Below, in pieces: positions 7,387 to 16,563 of a stretch of 36,574 bases of DNA (position 1 is its first letter; each line of letters starts with the position of its first letter). The stretch is from an uncultured Lachnospiraceae bacterium. Lineage in GTDB: Bacteria; Bacillota; Clostridia; Lachnospirales; Lachnospiraceae. The translations under genes were made by a program, and so were the position numbers. The notes beneath the pieces were generated by a model. That model did no database searches. It had not been told where the DNA came from and worked only from the letters and a program-made list of their open reading frames with translations. The DNA lies in the NCBI GenBank assembly GCA_902803625.1, contig CADCQV010000294.1, positions 1 to 36,574 of the forward strand. Reading direction: 5' to 3'.

Positions 7387-9861
7387 TTATTTCCTTATTT
7401 TCTTTGAAAGTGTCACCTTATCCAGATGCCAGATCTCATCCACATATTCCTTAATGGTTCTGTCAGATGAGAACTTGCCTGTTGATGCCACGTTAATGAT
7501 AGCCTTCTTTGCCCACAGTGCCTTATCGCGGTACTGCTTCTCCACCTCGCTCTGCGCCTCGGCGTAAGAGCGGAAATCCTTTAATATGAAGTACATATCC
7601 GCCTTCGAAGTACTCTGCGTATTAATCAGGGAATTGTAAAGATCCCTGAAAAGATCCGGATTGTCCTTTGAATAGAAGCCGTTTATGAGCTGTGTCAGCA
7701 CATCCCTGATCTCCTGATCGGAATTAAAGATATCCATAGGGTCGTAACCGCCGTTCTTCTCATAGTTCATGACCTCATCCGCGCTCATTCCGAAGATGAA
7801 CATATTTTCACTGCCCATCTCCTCGGCCATTTCCACATTGGCTCCGTCCATGGTTCCGAGAGTCAGGGCTCCGTTCAGCATAAACTTCATACATCCGGTA
7901 CCCGAGGCTTCCTTACTTGCTGTGGAGATCTGTTCGGATACATCGGCTGCCGCAAAAATAAGCTCTGCATTGGAAACCCTGTAGTCCTCAATGAAGACCA
8001 CCTTGATCTTTCCGTCAATCGAAGCGTCATTATTAATCACATTAGCCACGGAGTTTATCAGCTTTATTGTAAGCTTTGCGTTCTTGTAGCCCGCTGCAGC
8101 CTTTGCACCGAAGATGAAGGTCCTCGGGAAAAACTCCATATCGGGATGCCGTTTTATCTTGTTGTAAAGGCTCATCACATGAAGGATATTCAAGAGCTGC
8201 CTCTTATACTCATGAAGCCTCTTTACCTGCACGTCGAAAATGGAACGGGGATCCACCTCCACTCCGTTATGCTCCATAATGTATTTGGCCAGGCGCTGCT
8301 TATTCTTGAACTTGATGTTCATAAACTCGTTCTGCGCCTTTTTATCATCGGCATAAACCGCTATACCGTGGATCTTTTTCAGATCCGTTATCCAGTCCGG
8401 TCCCACGTGGTCCGTAACCCATTCCGCAAGAAGAGGATTTCCGTGAAGAAGGAAACGCCTCTGTGTAATGCCGTTTGTCTTATTATTGAACTTCTCCGGC
8501 ATCATTTCATAGAAGTCCTTCAGCTCCCTCTTTTTCAGGATCTCCGAATGGAGACGTGCCACACCGTTAACCGAGAAGCCGGCACAGATGGCAAGATAGG
8601 CCATCCTCACCTGACCGTCATAGATAATGGCCATATTCCGTATCTTCTCCTGATCGCCGGGATAGGCTGCCTGTATCTGCAGGCAGAAGCGGCGGTTGAT
8701 CTCCTCTATTATCTGGTAAACCCTGGGAAGAAGGCGGGAGAACAGCTCTATCGGCCACTTCTCCAGAGCCTCGCTCATGATCGTGTGATTCGTATATGCA
8801 CAGGTGCTGGTGGTGACTGCCCAGGCCTCATCCCATGTAAGGTCATAGTCATCCATAAGTATCCTCATAAGCTCGGGGATCGCCACCGTGGGGTGTGTGT
8901 CATTCAGCTGGAAGACATTCTTTTCCGCAAAACGCTTTATGTCATCATGCTTACGCATGTATTTTGCCACAGCCTCCTGAACCGACGCGGAAATAAAGAA
9001 ATACTGCTGCTTTAAGCGGAGCTCCTTCCCCGCATAGTGATTATCGTTGGGATAGAGTACCTCAACTATATTCTTTGCAAGATTATCCTGCTCCACAGCC
9101 TTTCTGTAGTCGCCCTTATCAAAGGAATCAAGCTGGAAGCACTCCACAGGCTCAGCATCCCAGATACGGAGGGTATTTACTATGCCGTTTCCGTAGCCCA
9201 CCACGGGCATATCATAGGGTATTGCATTTACAGACTGATAACCGTCCTGAATAAAGTGGTTACGTCCGTTACTGTCGGTCTCCACCCTGACATAACCGCC
9301 GAACTTGACCTCTTTCTTATATTCCCTGCGGCGGAGCTCAAAGGGATTTCCGTCCCTGAGCCAGTCATCCGGTATTTCGAGCTGGTATCCGTCCTTTATC
9401 TTCTGCTTGAACATACCGTAACGGTACCTGATCCCGCAGCCGTATGCGGAATATCCGAGGGTGGCAAGGGAATCCAGGAAGCAGGCTGCCAGCCTTCCCA
9501 GACCGCCGTTTCCGAGAGCTGCGTCCGGCTCCTGATCTTCAACCATATTGAGATCCACTCCCAGCTCCTTTAATGCATCCTTTACTTCCTTATATTCGCA
9601 TAAATTTATCAGATTGTTTCCGAGTGCCCTGCCCATAAGGAATTCCATTGACAGATAATAAACCGTCTTCGGATCCTCCTTCTCATAAGCCTGCTGGGTG
9701 TTCATCCAGTCCTCTATAATGGTATCCTTGACCGCAAAGCAGACTGCCTGGAAGATCTCCTGCTTATCCGCTTCCTTCAGGTTTTTCCTGTACAGGGAAC
9801 GGACATTATCCTCTATCTGCTTTTTGAATTTTGCCTTGTCGAATTTTCTGCTATGTACCAT
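7387..9861 (-). CDS. glgP: Glycogen/starch phosphorylase
   Basis: The enzyme releases glucose 1-phosphate from the non-reducing ends of alpha-1,4-glucans using a PLP cofactor, in the cytosol. The family blocks ALGNGGLGRLAACFLDS, QLNDTHPTVAIPELMR and VQVKRLHEYKRQLLN are all present. The PLP lysine lies in GTGCMKFMLNGAL (Lys659 in this numbering). The Cys in GTGCMK replaces the Asn I would expect from many homologues. I choose ATG 9861, which gives 824 residues, the normal length. The frame stays open upstream into the end of ileS. An AGGAAAGGAG lies about 14 bases before ATG; an in-frame GTG abuts that motif. No other glycogen genes are visible. Confidence 0.93.
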   Translation of the reverse strand: MVHSRKFDKAKFKKQIEDNVRSLYRKNLKEADKQEIFQAVCFAVKDTIIEDWMNTQQAYEKEDPKTVYYLSMEFLMGRALGNNLINLCEYKEVKDALKELGVDLNMVEDQEPDAALGNGGLGRLAACFLDSLATLGYSAYGCGIRYRYGMFKQKIKDGYQLEIPDDWLRDGNPFELRRREYKKEVKFGGYVRVETDSNGRNHFIQDGYQSVNAIPYDMPVVGYGNGIVNTLRIWDAEPVECFQLDSFDKGDYRKAVEQDNLAKNIVEVLYPNDNHYAGKELRLKQQYFFISASVQEAVAKYMRKHDDIKRFAEKNVFQLNDTHPTVAIPELMRILMDDYDLTWDEAWAVTTSTCAYTNHTIMSEALEKWPIELFSRLLPRVYQIIEEINRRFCLQIQAAYPGDQEKIRNMAIIYDGQVRMAYLAICAGFSVNGVARLHSEILKKRELKDFYEMMPEKFNNKTNGITQRRFLLHGNPLLAEWVTDHVGPDWITDLKKIHGIAVYADDKKAQNEFMNIKFKNKQRLAKYIMEHNGVEVDPRSIFDVQVKRLHEYKRQLLNILHVMSLYNKIKRHPDMEFFPRTFIFGAKAAAGYKNAKLTIKLINSVANVINNDASIDGKIKVVFIEDYRVSNAELIFAAADVSEQISTASKEASGTGCMKFMLNGALTLGTMDGANVEMAEEMGSENMFIFGMSADEVMNYEKNGGYDPMDIFNSDQEIRDVLTQLINGFYSKDNPDLFRDLYNSLINTQSTSKADMYFILKDFRSYAEAQSEVEKQYRDKALWAKKAIINVASTGKFSSDRTIKEYVDEIWHLDKVTLSKKIRK

Positions 9862-9928
9862 TTCAGTCTGTAACACTCCTTTCCTAAAAATATGCATAAA
9901 CCCCATTACATTCTTCAGCCGCCAAAAG

Positions 9929-12900
9929 TCACAGCTTTTCAACACCGAGAGTGACCTTTTCTCCGTTTATATCCCACTCCTTTGTATAGCCCGAAAGTCC
10001 CGCGAGATCGATAATATCTGCCATAGTCTCGGTTTTTATGAAGGAAGCATTCGCATTCATATACTCCTCCAGCTTTTCGCTTCCCGTCATGGAAATCCTT
10101 ATCTTGTCCATCACCTCGAAGCCCGCTTCCTTTCTCATTGTCTGGATCTTGCTGATAAGCTCCCTTACATAGCCTTCCTCCAGCAGTGCCTCCGTGAGAT
10201 TGGTGTCCAGAACTACCGTGACATTATTGTCATTCTGCTCCACAAAGCCCTCTTTGTTGCTCATTTCAATGAGAAGATCCTCTTCTGCCAGTGAAACCTC
10301 AGTACCGTCGAAATCAAACTTAAGAGCACCTTCGGCTTTCAGGGTATCCATCGCCTCATTTCCGTCAAGCTCCTTCAATGCTTCCCTTATCTTATTAAGG
10401 ACCTTGCCGTACTTCGGTCCGACGGTCTTTAACTGCGGCTTGAAGGTATAGGTTGTAAAGCTCCTTACATCCTCGGAGAATTCGACCTTCTTCACATTCA
10501 GTTCATCAGCTATTATCTCCTTATAGAAATCCGACATTTCGGGGGCTTTAACGTACATCTGCCCTATTGGCTGACGGTTCTTTATCCCGCTCTCATTCCT
10601 CGCAGCCCGCCCGAGAACAACAATATCGAGAACCTCCTCCATATCCTTTTCAAGCTCAGCGTCTATAAGAGACTCATCCGCTGCGGGATAATCACATAGA
10701 TGAATTGACTCCGGAGCATTCTTATCGTTCTCTGCAACCAGATTCCGGTAGATCTCCTCCGTCATAAAGGGGATCATGGGAGCAGCTGCCTTACAGATGT
10801 CTACAAGACAGGTGAAAAGCGTCATATACGCGTTTACCTTGTCCTGCTCCATTCCCTTTGCCCAGTATCTCTTACGGCAGCGCCTTACATACCAGTTACT
10901 GAGCTCATCCACAAAGGACTGAAGAGCCTTTGCGGCTTCGGGTATCCTGTAATTTCCCAGATCATTGTCGGTTTCCCTTATCGTTGACTGCAGGCGTGAC
11001 AGTATCCACCTGTCCATGACGCTGAGGCTGTCCCTGTCAAGATTATGGTCCTTTGCATCGAATCCGTCTATATTTGCATAAAGCACGAAGAAAGCATATG
11101 TATTCCACAGCGTCCCCATAAACTTTCTCTGACACTCCGTTACCGCCCTGTCATGGAAGCGGTTTGGAAGCCAGGGAGCACTGTTTATATAGAAGTACCA
11201 TCTGATGGCATCAGCCCCGAAGGTATCCAGAGCCTCAAAGGGATCGACGGCATTTCCCTTGGATTTGCTCATCTTGTTTCCGTCCTCATCCAGAACAAGA
11301 CCCAGTACTATAACATTTTCAAAGCAGGGCTTGTTGAAAAGAAGAGTGGATATAGCGTGAAGCGAATAGAACCATCCTCTGGTCTGATCCACCGCCTCGG
11401 AAATAAATGAAGCGGGGAACTGAGCCTTGAAGAGCTCCTCATTCTCAAAGGGATAATGATGCTGGGCAAAGGGCATCGCCCCGCTGTCAAACCAGCAGTC
11501 AATAACCTCCGGCACCCTCCTCATCTCTTTGCCGCACTCCGGACAGCTGCAGACTATCTCATCAATAAAGGGTCTGTGGAGCTCTACGGTACGGGCCTTT
11601 TCATTTCCGGAAAGCTTATAGAGTTCCTCTCTGGAGCCTATGGACTCCCTGTGACCGCACTCCTTACACTCCCAGATATTGAGAGGCGTACCCCAGTATC
11701 TGTTTCTGGAAACCGCCCAGTCCTGTATATTCTTTATCCATTCTCCGAATCTTCCGGAGCCGATGGTTGCGGGGATCCAGTTTATCTTCTCATTATTGGC
11801 TACCAGATCATCCCTCACCTTCGTCATTTCTATAAACCAGGATTCTCTTGCATAGTAGATAAGCGGCGTGTCGCAGCGCCAGCAGAATGGGTAATCATGC
11901 TCAAATTTCGGTGCCGAGAAAAGAAGGCCTCTGGAATCCAGATCCTTCAGGATCTCCGGATCCGCATCCTTTACAAAGAGACCCGCAAATGGGGTTTCCT
12001 CTGTCATATTCCCCTTATCATCAACGAACTGTACAAGAGGCATATCGTATTTCCGGCCGACCCTGGCATCATCTTCACCGAAGGCAGGAGCCTGATGTAC
12101 CACTCCTGTTCCGTCTTCCATAGTTACATAGTCATCTACCACAACGTAGTGTGCTTTCTTTTTCTGCTTAGCCGCAGCTTCACCGGCACACTTGAACAGC
12201 GGTTCATATTCCATGTATTCCATTTCTTTGCCGCTGAATTCATCCAGCACCTCATAGGGTGCTGTGGGAGCGTCCTCTCCTCCGAGAACCTTCTCTGCCA
12301 GAGCCTTGGCAAGAATATAGGTATATCCGTCCGCAGTATGGACCTTTACATAGGTTTCACCGGGATTCACGCAGAGACCCACGTTGCTGGGAAGGGTCCA
12401 GGGTGTGGTGGTCCAAGCAAGGATATACTCATCCTTATCCTTTACCTTGAACCTTGCGATAGCCGATCTTTCCTTTACAGCCTTGTAGCCCTGGGCAACC
12501 TCATGACTTGAAAGCGGGGTTCCGCAGCGCGGGCAGTAGGGCACTATCTTGAAGCCCTTATAGAGAAGACCCTTTTTCCAGATCTCGCTTAATGCCCACC
12601 ATTCAGACTCGATATAATCATCCTCATAAGTAACATAGGGATGCTCCATATCCGCCCAGAATCCTACCTGGTCGGAGAAGTTCGCCCACATCCCCTTATA
12701 CTTCCATACGGATTCCTTGCACTCCCTGATAAAGGGCTCCAGACCGTACTTTTCTATCTGCTCCTTGCCGTCCAGTCCGAGCTTCTTTTCCACCTCCAGC
12801 TCAACCGGCAGACCATGGGTATCCCAGCCCGCCTTTCTGGGAACATAGGCTCCCTTCATGGTATGGTACCTGGGGATCATATCTTTTATCACACGGGTCA

Positions 12901-13084
12901 GGACATGGCCGATATGTGGCTTCCCGTTTGCGGTAGGCGGTCCGTCGTAAAATGTATAGGTTTCTCCTTCCTTTCTGGAATCCATCGACTTCCGGAAAAT
13001 ATCCTTTTCATTCCAGAAGCTTACGACTTCCTTTTCCCTGTCCACAAAATTCAGGTCGGTATTTACTCTACTGTACACAGCCAT
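9929..13084 (-). CDS. ileS: Isoleucyl-tRNA synthetase, long form (IleS2-like)
   Basis: This class I synthetase charges tRNA-Ile with isoleucine and edits misactivated valine. The HIGH motif is in GKPHIGH (residues 55-60) and the KMSKS motif is in DGNKMSKSKGNAVDPF, about residue 600. A CPRCGTPL segment and a later CKECG...CPECG region are probable zinc sites. The length of 1051 residues and the start of the protein resemble the eukaryote-like IleS2 subtype. That subtype is generally associated with low mupirocin sensitivity; this is family knowledge, not shown here. Only 58 bases separate it from the upstream gene, too short for a T-box leader, so regulation may come from further upstream. AAAGGAG lies about 12 bases before ATG. 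Confidence 0.96.
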   Translation of the reverse strand: MAVYSRVNTDLNFVDREKEVVSFWNEKDIFRKSMDSRKEGETYTFYDGPPTANGKPHIGHVLTRVIKDMIPRYHTMKGAYVPRKAGWDTHGLPVELEVEKKLGLDGKEQIEKYGLEPFIRECKESVWKYKGMWANFSDQVGFWADMEHPYVTYEDDYIESEWWALSEIWKKGLLYKGFKIVPYCPRCGTPLSSHEVAQGYKAVKERSAIARFKVKDKDEYILAWTTTPWTLPSNVGLCVNPGETYVKVHTADGYTYILAKALAEKVLGGEDAPTAPYEVLDEFSGKEMEYMEYEPLFKCAGEAAAKQKKKAHYVVVDDYVTMEDGTGVVHQAPAFGEDDARVGRKYDMPLVQFVDDKGNMTEETPFAGLFVKDADPEILKDLDSRGLLFSAPKFEHDYPFCWRCDTPLIYYARESWFIEMTKVRDDLVANNEKINWIPATIGSGRFGEWIKNIQDWAVSRNRYWGTPLNIWECKECGHRESIGSREELYKLSGNEKARTVELHRPFIDEIVCSCPECGKEMRRVPEVIDCWFDSGAMPFAQHHYPFENEELFKAQFPASFISEAVDQTRGWFYSLHAISTLLFNKPCFENVIVLGLVLDEDGNKMSKSKGNAVDPFEALDTFGADAIRWYFYINSAPWLPNRFHDRAVTECQRKFMGTLWNTYAFFVLYANIDGFDAKDHNLDRDSLSVMDRWILSRLQSTIRETDNDLGNYRIPEAAKALQSFVDELSNWYVRRCRKRYWAKGMEQDKVNAYMTLFTCLVDICKAAAPMIPFMTEEIYRNLVAENDKNAPESIHLCDYPAADESLIDAELEKDMEEVLDIVVLGRAARNESGIKNRQPIGQMYVKAPEMSDFYKEIIADELNVKKVEFSEDVRSFTTYTFKPQLKTVGPKYGKVLNKIREALKELDGNEAMDTLKAEGALKFDFDGTEVSLAEEDLLIEMSNKEGFVEQNDNNVTVVLDTNLTEALLEEGYVRELISKIQTMRKEAGFEVMDKIRISMTGSEKLEEYMNANASFIKTETMADIIDLAGLSGYTKEWDINGEKVTLGVEKL

Positions 13085-13142
13085 TAATGATAAACTCTCC
13101 TTTCATATCCTGATCATTGCCAGTTGTATCTGTTCTTTATTA

Positions 13143-14600
13143 TTACTTCCAGTTTTCATCTCCCGCAGCATCGGCGAGAATATTTCTCCTGTCGTCAATG
13201 CCCTTCAGCACATCCAGAGCGGTCATATCTCCGGTAAACATAGCAGAGAGATCAGCATTTATATCCATCCATTGCTCATTAAAATATAACACAGAATCCT
13301 GCAGCACCATTCCTGAATTTTCTTCATCATATCCATCCAGAAACTCCTTTGTGATCCGGGAATATGAGGGCCTCTGTCCCACATCAAGAGGCAGATTCTC
13401 CACATCCGTGGAATGATCGATCATATACTGTACGCTTTCCCTTCTGCAAAGAAAAGAAAGGTATTTTTTCGCGGCTTCAATATTGTCTGATCCGGAATAA
13501 ATGAAACGGGACGGCCCCGCAGGATGAACATTCAGATAATTATTATCAAGAACGGGAAGCAGGAAGAGCCCGAAATCCTCTTCCGTGTATCCTCCGGTAT
13601 TCATTTCGTTTTCAACGATTGCCCTGATCGCGCCGGCCTTCAGCATACACATTGCGTATTTCCCGGAGGCAAGCTGCTCGTCCGCTTTATCTATCATATC
13701 ACTCAGGTAATTCTCCCCGAAGTAACCCTTTGCGGCCAGCTCACGCAACTGCTCGACGGCCTTCACCATATTTACGCTTTCCGCAAAGGTGATCTCATTC
13801 TTATTCAGCTTATCTATAAGTCCGGGATCTATCCTGTCCAGAACCTGCATATTTTCGGTCAAAAGCATCAATACATGCCAGCCGTCCCCCACAGGCTCAT
13901 AAATGGGTATTATTCCCTTCGATGAAAGTTTTTCACATACCTCAAGAAGCTCTCTCCAGGTAGCGGGTACCGAAACACCCGCCTCGGAAAAAAGCTTCTT
14001 GTTGTAGACCATATAATAATCCGTTGTGGTATCAAAGTATGTCAGGCCATAGTTTACACCCTTCACACCTGTTTGTGTAGCAGAAAAAGAACTGTATGCA
14101 TCTGCCCAGTCCTCTCCGCTCAGATCAACCGCATTTCCGGTCACATTATATACGGTTTCCAGTGCAAACCCTGATTGTGCGCCCCAGATATCTGGCGCAT
14201 CAGCGCCATTAAGCCTGGAAAGAAGCTGGTCCTGATACTGGTCTGCGGGAATGATCTGATAGTCAACGTGTATCCCCGTCTCCTCCTCAAATTTTTTCCC
14301 CAGCTCCTTTTCCGCATCCTTGACCCAGCCCTGACTGCATAACACAGTAATGGAAGAGCCGTCTGATGCCTCAGGCTCTTCCCCTGCCGTAGATCCGGTT
14401 TCATTTTTTGTCCCGGCTTCGGGACTGCTTTTCGTTTCCGTTCCGACTGCACCTCCGTGACGGGTGTGCACCCCGCCATCAGCCGCCGGATCCCCGCTTC
14501 CCGGGGGTGCCGCGCAGGCTGTGGTTATAAGTACAAGTGATGCAGTAAACAGAACGGCTGCAAGTTTTCGTCTAATCCTTTTACTCCAGTTCTCCGTCAT
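13143..14600 (-). CDS. Orphan carbohydrate-type ABC solute-binding lipoprotein
   Basis: This is a 485-residue extracytoplasmic binding protein of the sugar-binding (SBP family 1) type. The signal peptide ends in a lipobox-like ITTAC. A low-complexity linker of about 50 residues rich in Gly, Ser, Thr and Glu follows. The mature domain starts at SSITVLCSQGWVKDAEKEL. It contains FEEETGIHVDYQ, DAPDIWG, and YYMVYNKKLFSEAGVSVPATWREL, all typical of the family. No ABC permease or ATPase is adjacent, so it is an orphan that may serve a transporter encoded elsewhere or act as a sensor. Its start overlaps the upstream lipoprotein gene by 20 bases, suggesting translational coupling. Confidence 0.88.
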   Translation of the reverse strand: MTENWSKRIRRKLAAVLFTASLVLITTACAAPPGSGDPAADGGVHTRHGGAVGTETKSSPEAGTKNETGSTAGEEPEASDGSSITVLCSQGWVKDAEKELGKKFEEETGIHVDYQIIPADQYQDQLLSRLNGADAPDIWGAQSGFALETVYNVTGNAVDLSGEDWADAYSSFSATQTGVKGVNYGLTYFDTTTDYYMVYNKKLFSEAGVSVPATWRELLEVCEKLSSKGIIPIYEPVGDGWHVLMLLTENMQVLDRIDPGLIDKLNKNEITFAESVNMVKAVEQLRELAAKGYFGENYLSDMIDKADEQLASGKYAMCMLKAGAIRAIVENEMNTGGYTEEDFGLFLLPVLDNNYLNVHPAGPSRFIYSGSDNIEAAKKYLSFLCRRESVQYMIDHSTDVENLPLDVGQRPSYSRITKEFLDGYDEENSGMVLQDSVLYFNEQWMDINADLSAMFTGDMTALDVLKGIDDRRNILADAAGDENWK

Positions 14601-15231
14601 AGCTAAGGCTTATGTCCGTAACCGTTCCCTCATCAAAAGAGAACTCCAGCGAGAAGGGCTCGTTTTCGGATGAATACACATCATATGTGGCCGATGAATC
14701 ATCGGCATCGGTAGCTGCCGTAAAGTCGTAGGTTACTATATCAAACTGGGCAAACACCTTCCCGAGCTCGGGATAAAATGCTCTGATGGCATCCATTTCC
14801 TTACTTCCGGGTTCCATTTTATCATAGTCGGCAAGATCCTCCTTTGCAGAAGTCTCATCTCCCTCATAATAAGCAGTAAGATACGCGAGACGTGCCTTTT
14901 CCAGATCACCTGCCTTGTCCTTCACATCAACCGGCTTTGATGCGCTCTTGTCCTTCAGTACAACCTCCGGTGCATCTACGTAAAAACTGGTGTCATTGTT
15001 CACCACCGCCGTCATGCTGTACGCGCCGTCTTCTGCATCTCCCGCTGTGACGTCGGTATTATCCTCTTCATCCTCTGAATCTTCTTCATCACTTTCGGTT
15101 CCCTCAGCGGATCCATCCGGTCCGATGCCGTGTACATCCGGAAGGTTCATTTTGCATCCCGTAAACGAAACGGAAATAAGCATAAGTGCAAATAATATTG
15201 TCAGTAATTTAGAATAATATGTCTTTTTCAT
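14581..15231 (-). CDS. Lipoprotein of unknown function (paralogue of the lipoprotein at 4136-4978)
   Basis: The signal peptide ends in VSFTGC, a plausible lipobox, followed by an acidic Asp/Glu-rich linker. The C-terminal half contains KARLAYLTAYYEGDETSAKE, GKVFAQFDIVTYDF and FSLEFSFDEGTV. The order and spacing match the C-terminal domain of the lipoprotein encoded at 4136-4978 on the other strand, so the two are paralogues. GAAAGGAG lies a little far upstream of ATG 15231. It is the first gene of the minus-strand run that continues into the solute-binding protein and ileS. No function is recognised. Confidence 0.8.
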   Translation of the reverse strand: MKKTYYSKLLTILFALMLISVSFTGCKMNLPDVHGIGPDGSAEGTESDEEDSEDEEDNTDVTAGDAEDGAYSMTAVVNNDTSFYVDAPEVVLKDKSASKPVDVKDKAGDLEKARLAYLTAYYEGDETSAKEDLADYDKMEPGSKEMDAIRAFYPELGKVFAQFDIVTYDFTAATDADDSSATYDVYSSENEPFSLEFSFDEGTVTDISLSYDGELE

Positions 15232-15290
15232 TTTGGGTCGTCGATACTCCTTTCATAAGCTTTGGCGCTTTTTCTTGCATCTAATGCCGA

Positions 15291-15313
15291 ATTGTATCAC
15301 AGTTTATCTGTGA
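15291..15313 (-). promoter_or_regulatory. Possible -10 box with adjoining palindrome before the lipoprotein operon
   Basis: On the minus strand TACAAT (15291-15296) is a reasonable -10. Immediately upstream, TCACAG and CTGTGA form a perfect 6-base inverted repeat with a 5-base centre (15297-15313), filling the spacer where a regulator would bind. No good -35 is present, consistent with an activated or otherwise controlled promoter. Two copies of TCTTAATTGTTT lie further upstream at 15334-15345 and 15366-15377. Confidence 0.4.
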
Positions 15314-15333
15314 AATCCACGATATTCAAAGAA

Positions 15334-15377
15334 TCTTAATTGTTTTCCGCTGTAAATTACGTATTTCTTAATTGTTT
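15334..15377. repeat. Direct repeat of a 12-mer, 32 bases apart
   Basis: TCTTAATTGTTT occurs at 15334-15345 and 15366-15377. The 32-base spacing is close to three helical turns. Both copies lie just upstream of the probable lipoprotein promoter and just downstream of the methyltransferase gene, where binding sites for an activator could sit. Confidence 0.6.
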
Positions 15378-15392
15378 ATGCCGGATAACCCT

Positions 15393-16364
15393 TCAGGATC
15401 CGGAGGGATCTGAATAATTACCAGGCCGGCTATTCCGGCTCGCAGCCGTGTTTCTTTCCCAGAAAACCCCATCGGCATAACCCTGGATAGTCCTGTCCCT
15501 TCCGGCCATTTCCAAACGTTTTTCCGCCCAGACGCAGTACTGATCGTTTAGCTCGATACCCACATAGTGGCGCCCAAGCTTTTTTGCCGCCACGGATGTT
15601 GAGCCGGATCCGAGGAAGGGGTCAAAAACAATGTCCCCGGGATTGGAGCTTGCAAGTATGAGCTTGGCCAGCAGCTTTTCGGGTTTTTGTGTCGGATGTG
15701 CCGTGTTTTCCGGCATAGACCAGTAGGGGATTGAAATATCATCCCAGAAATTTGACGGATATGTATTCCGGAAATTGCCGGAGTCTGTTTCTTCCCAGTC
15801 CTTCGGCTTTCCGTTGACCTTGTACGGGGCAATGACCTTTCTTCTTATCTTTACGGCCTCCACATTGAAGGTATAGGATCCGGACTTTGTGGCAAACCAG
15901 ATGTCCTCCATTCCGTTCTTCCAGTTGCTTAAGGCTCCCCGTCCCTTTTCTCTCTGCCAGGTTATCCTGTTCCGGATGATAAAATACTTCTTTAATATAC
16001 TCTCGATAACAGCGCCTGATTTCCAGTCGCAGCACACGTATAAGGATGCTTCGGCTTTCATGAGCGGAATGACTTTCTTGACCCAGGACTCCGTGAAATC
16101 TGCGTATATCTCATCAGAGGTCTTCCTGAACCTCCTGCCGTTATAATCCTTATCGAGATTATATGGGGGATCTGCAATTACCAGATCTGCAAAGCCTCCG
16201 GGAAGCAGGGACATGACATCAAGACAATCCCCGAGGATTGTCTTGTCTGTTACTTCTTCCAAAGAAGCGGCTGATTCGATTTTAACTGTTCCGGCCAGAT
16301 ATCTCTGTCCTTCTTCAAGAGAGATATCAATGGTTTTGTTCCTGCCGGACTTTACCTTTGGCAT
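15393..16364 (-). CDS. Solitary site-specific DNA methyltransferase (beta-class)
   Basis: The protein transfers a methyl group from S-adenosylmethionine to DNA. The catalytic motif DPPYNL is at residues 65-70 and the SAM-binding motif FLGSGST at 250-256. The order catalytic-before-SAM places it in the beta class, which methylates N6-adenine or N4-cytosine. HPTQKPEKL just before motif I is typical of the group. The target sequence cannot be read from the protein. No restriction endonuclease or specificity subunit lies beside it, so it is probably a lone methylase used in regulation or defence evasion. Only a weak ribosome site precedes ATG 16364. The last 25 residues are a polar tail. Confidence 0.88.
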   Translation of the reverse strand: MPKVKSGRNKTIDISLEEGQRYLAGTVKIESAASLEEVTDKTILGDCLDVMSLLPGGFADLVIADPPYNLDKDYNGRRFRKTSDEIYADFTESWVKKVIPLMKAEASLYVCCDWKSGAVIESILKKYFIIRNRITWQREKGRGALSNWKNGMEDIWFATKSGSYTFNVEAVKIRRKVIAPYKVNGKPKDWEETDSGNFRNTYPSNFWDDISIPYWSMPENTAHPTQKPEKLLAKLILASSNPGDIVFDPFLGSGSTSVAAKKLGRHYVGIELNDQYCVWAEKRLEMAGRDRTIQGYADGVFWERNTAASRNSRPGNYSDPSGS

Positions 16365-16374
16365 TACTGCTTAC

Positions 16375-16548
16375 TCACATTTTCCCGTGGCACATGCTGC
16401 TGCCCGGACAGGAGCTGCAGCCGCAGCCACAGCCGCCCGTGCCTTTTTTTCCGGACTTCTTAAGGGTACTGTACAGTATACCGGCGAGAATTGCAAGAAG
16501 TATGGCTCCTACTATGATCGTTCCAAGGTTGTTTATTATCCAGTTCAT
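16375..16548 (-). CDS. FeoB-associated Cys-rich membrane peptide
   Basis: This is a 57-residue protein starting MNWIINNLGTIIVGAIL at ATG 16548. It has one transmembrane helix (about residues 8-27), a Lys-rich cytoplasmic stretch, and a Cys-rich C terminus (CGCGCSSC...MCH). That arrangement is the signature of the small FeoB-associated Cys-rich membrane proteins of Firmicutes. The role is unproven; iron handling at the FeoB cytoplasmic face is usually proposed. A GAGGGG ribosome site lies 5 bases upstream of ATG. It follows feoB on the same strand, with a dispersed repeat between them, and closes the Feo operon. It overlaps no other gene; the methyltransferase starts 11 bases beyond its stop. 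Confidence 0.88.
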   Translation of the reverse strand: MNWIINNLGTIIVGAILLAILAGILYSTLKKSGKKGTGGCGCGCSSCPGSSMCHGKM

Positions 16549-16563
16549 AGCTTACCCCTCTAA

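Noticed and set aside
8146..9015. A 289-codon plus-strand frame inside glgP
   Set aside because: Antisense to conserved phosphorylase motifs; no ribosome site or recognisable domain.
11456..12511. A 351-codon open frame on the plus strand inside ileS
   Set aside because: It lies fully antisense to a strongly conserved synthetase, has no family motifs, and its composition follows the opposite strand.
13085..13142. A T-box or other leader for ileS
   Set aside because: The gap is only 58 bases, with no specifier stem or T-box sequence; none was seen before the upstream lipoprotein either.
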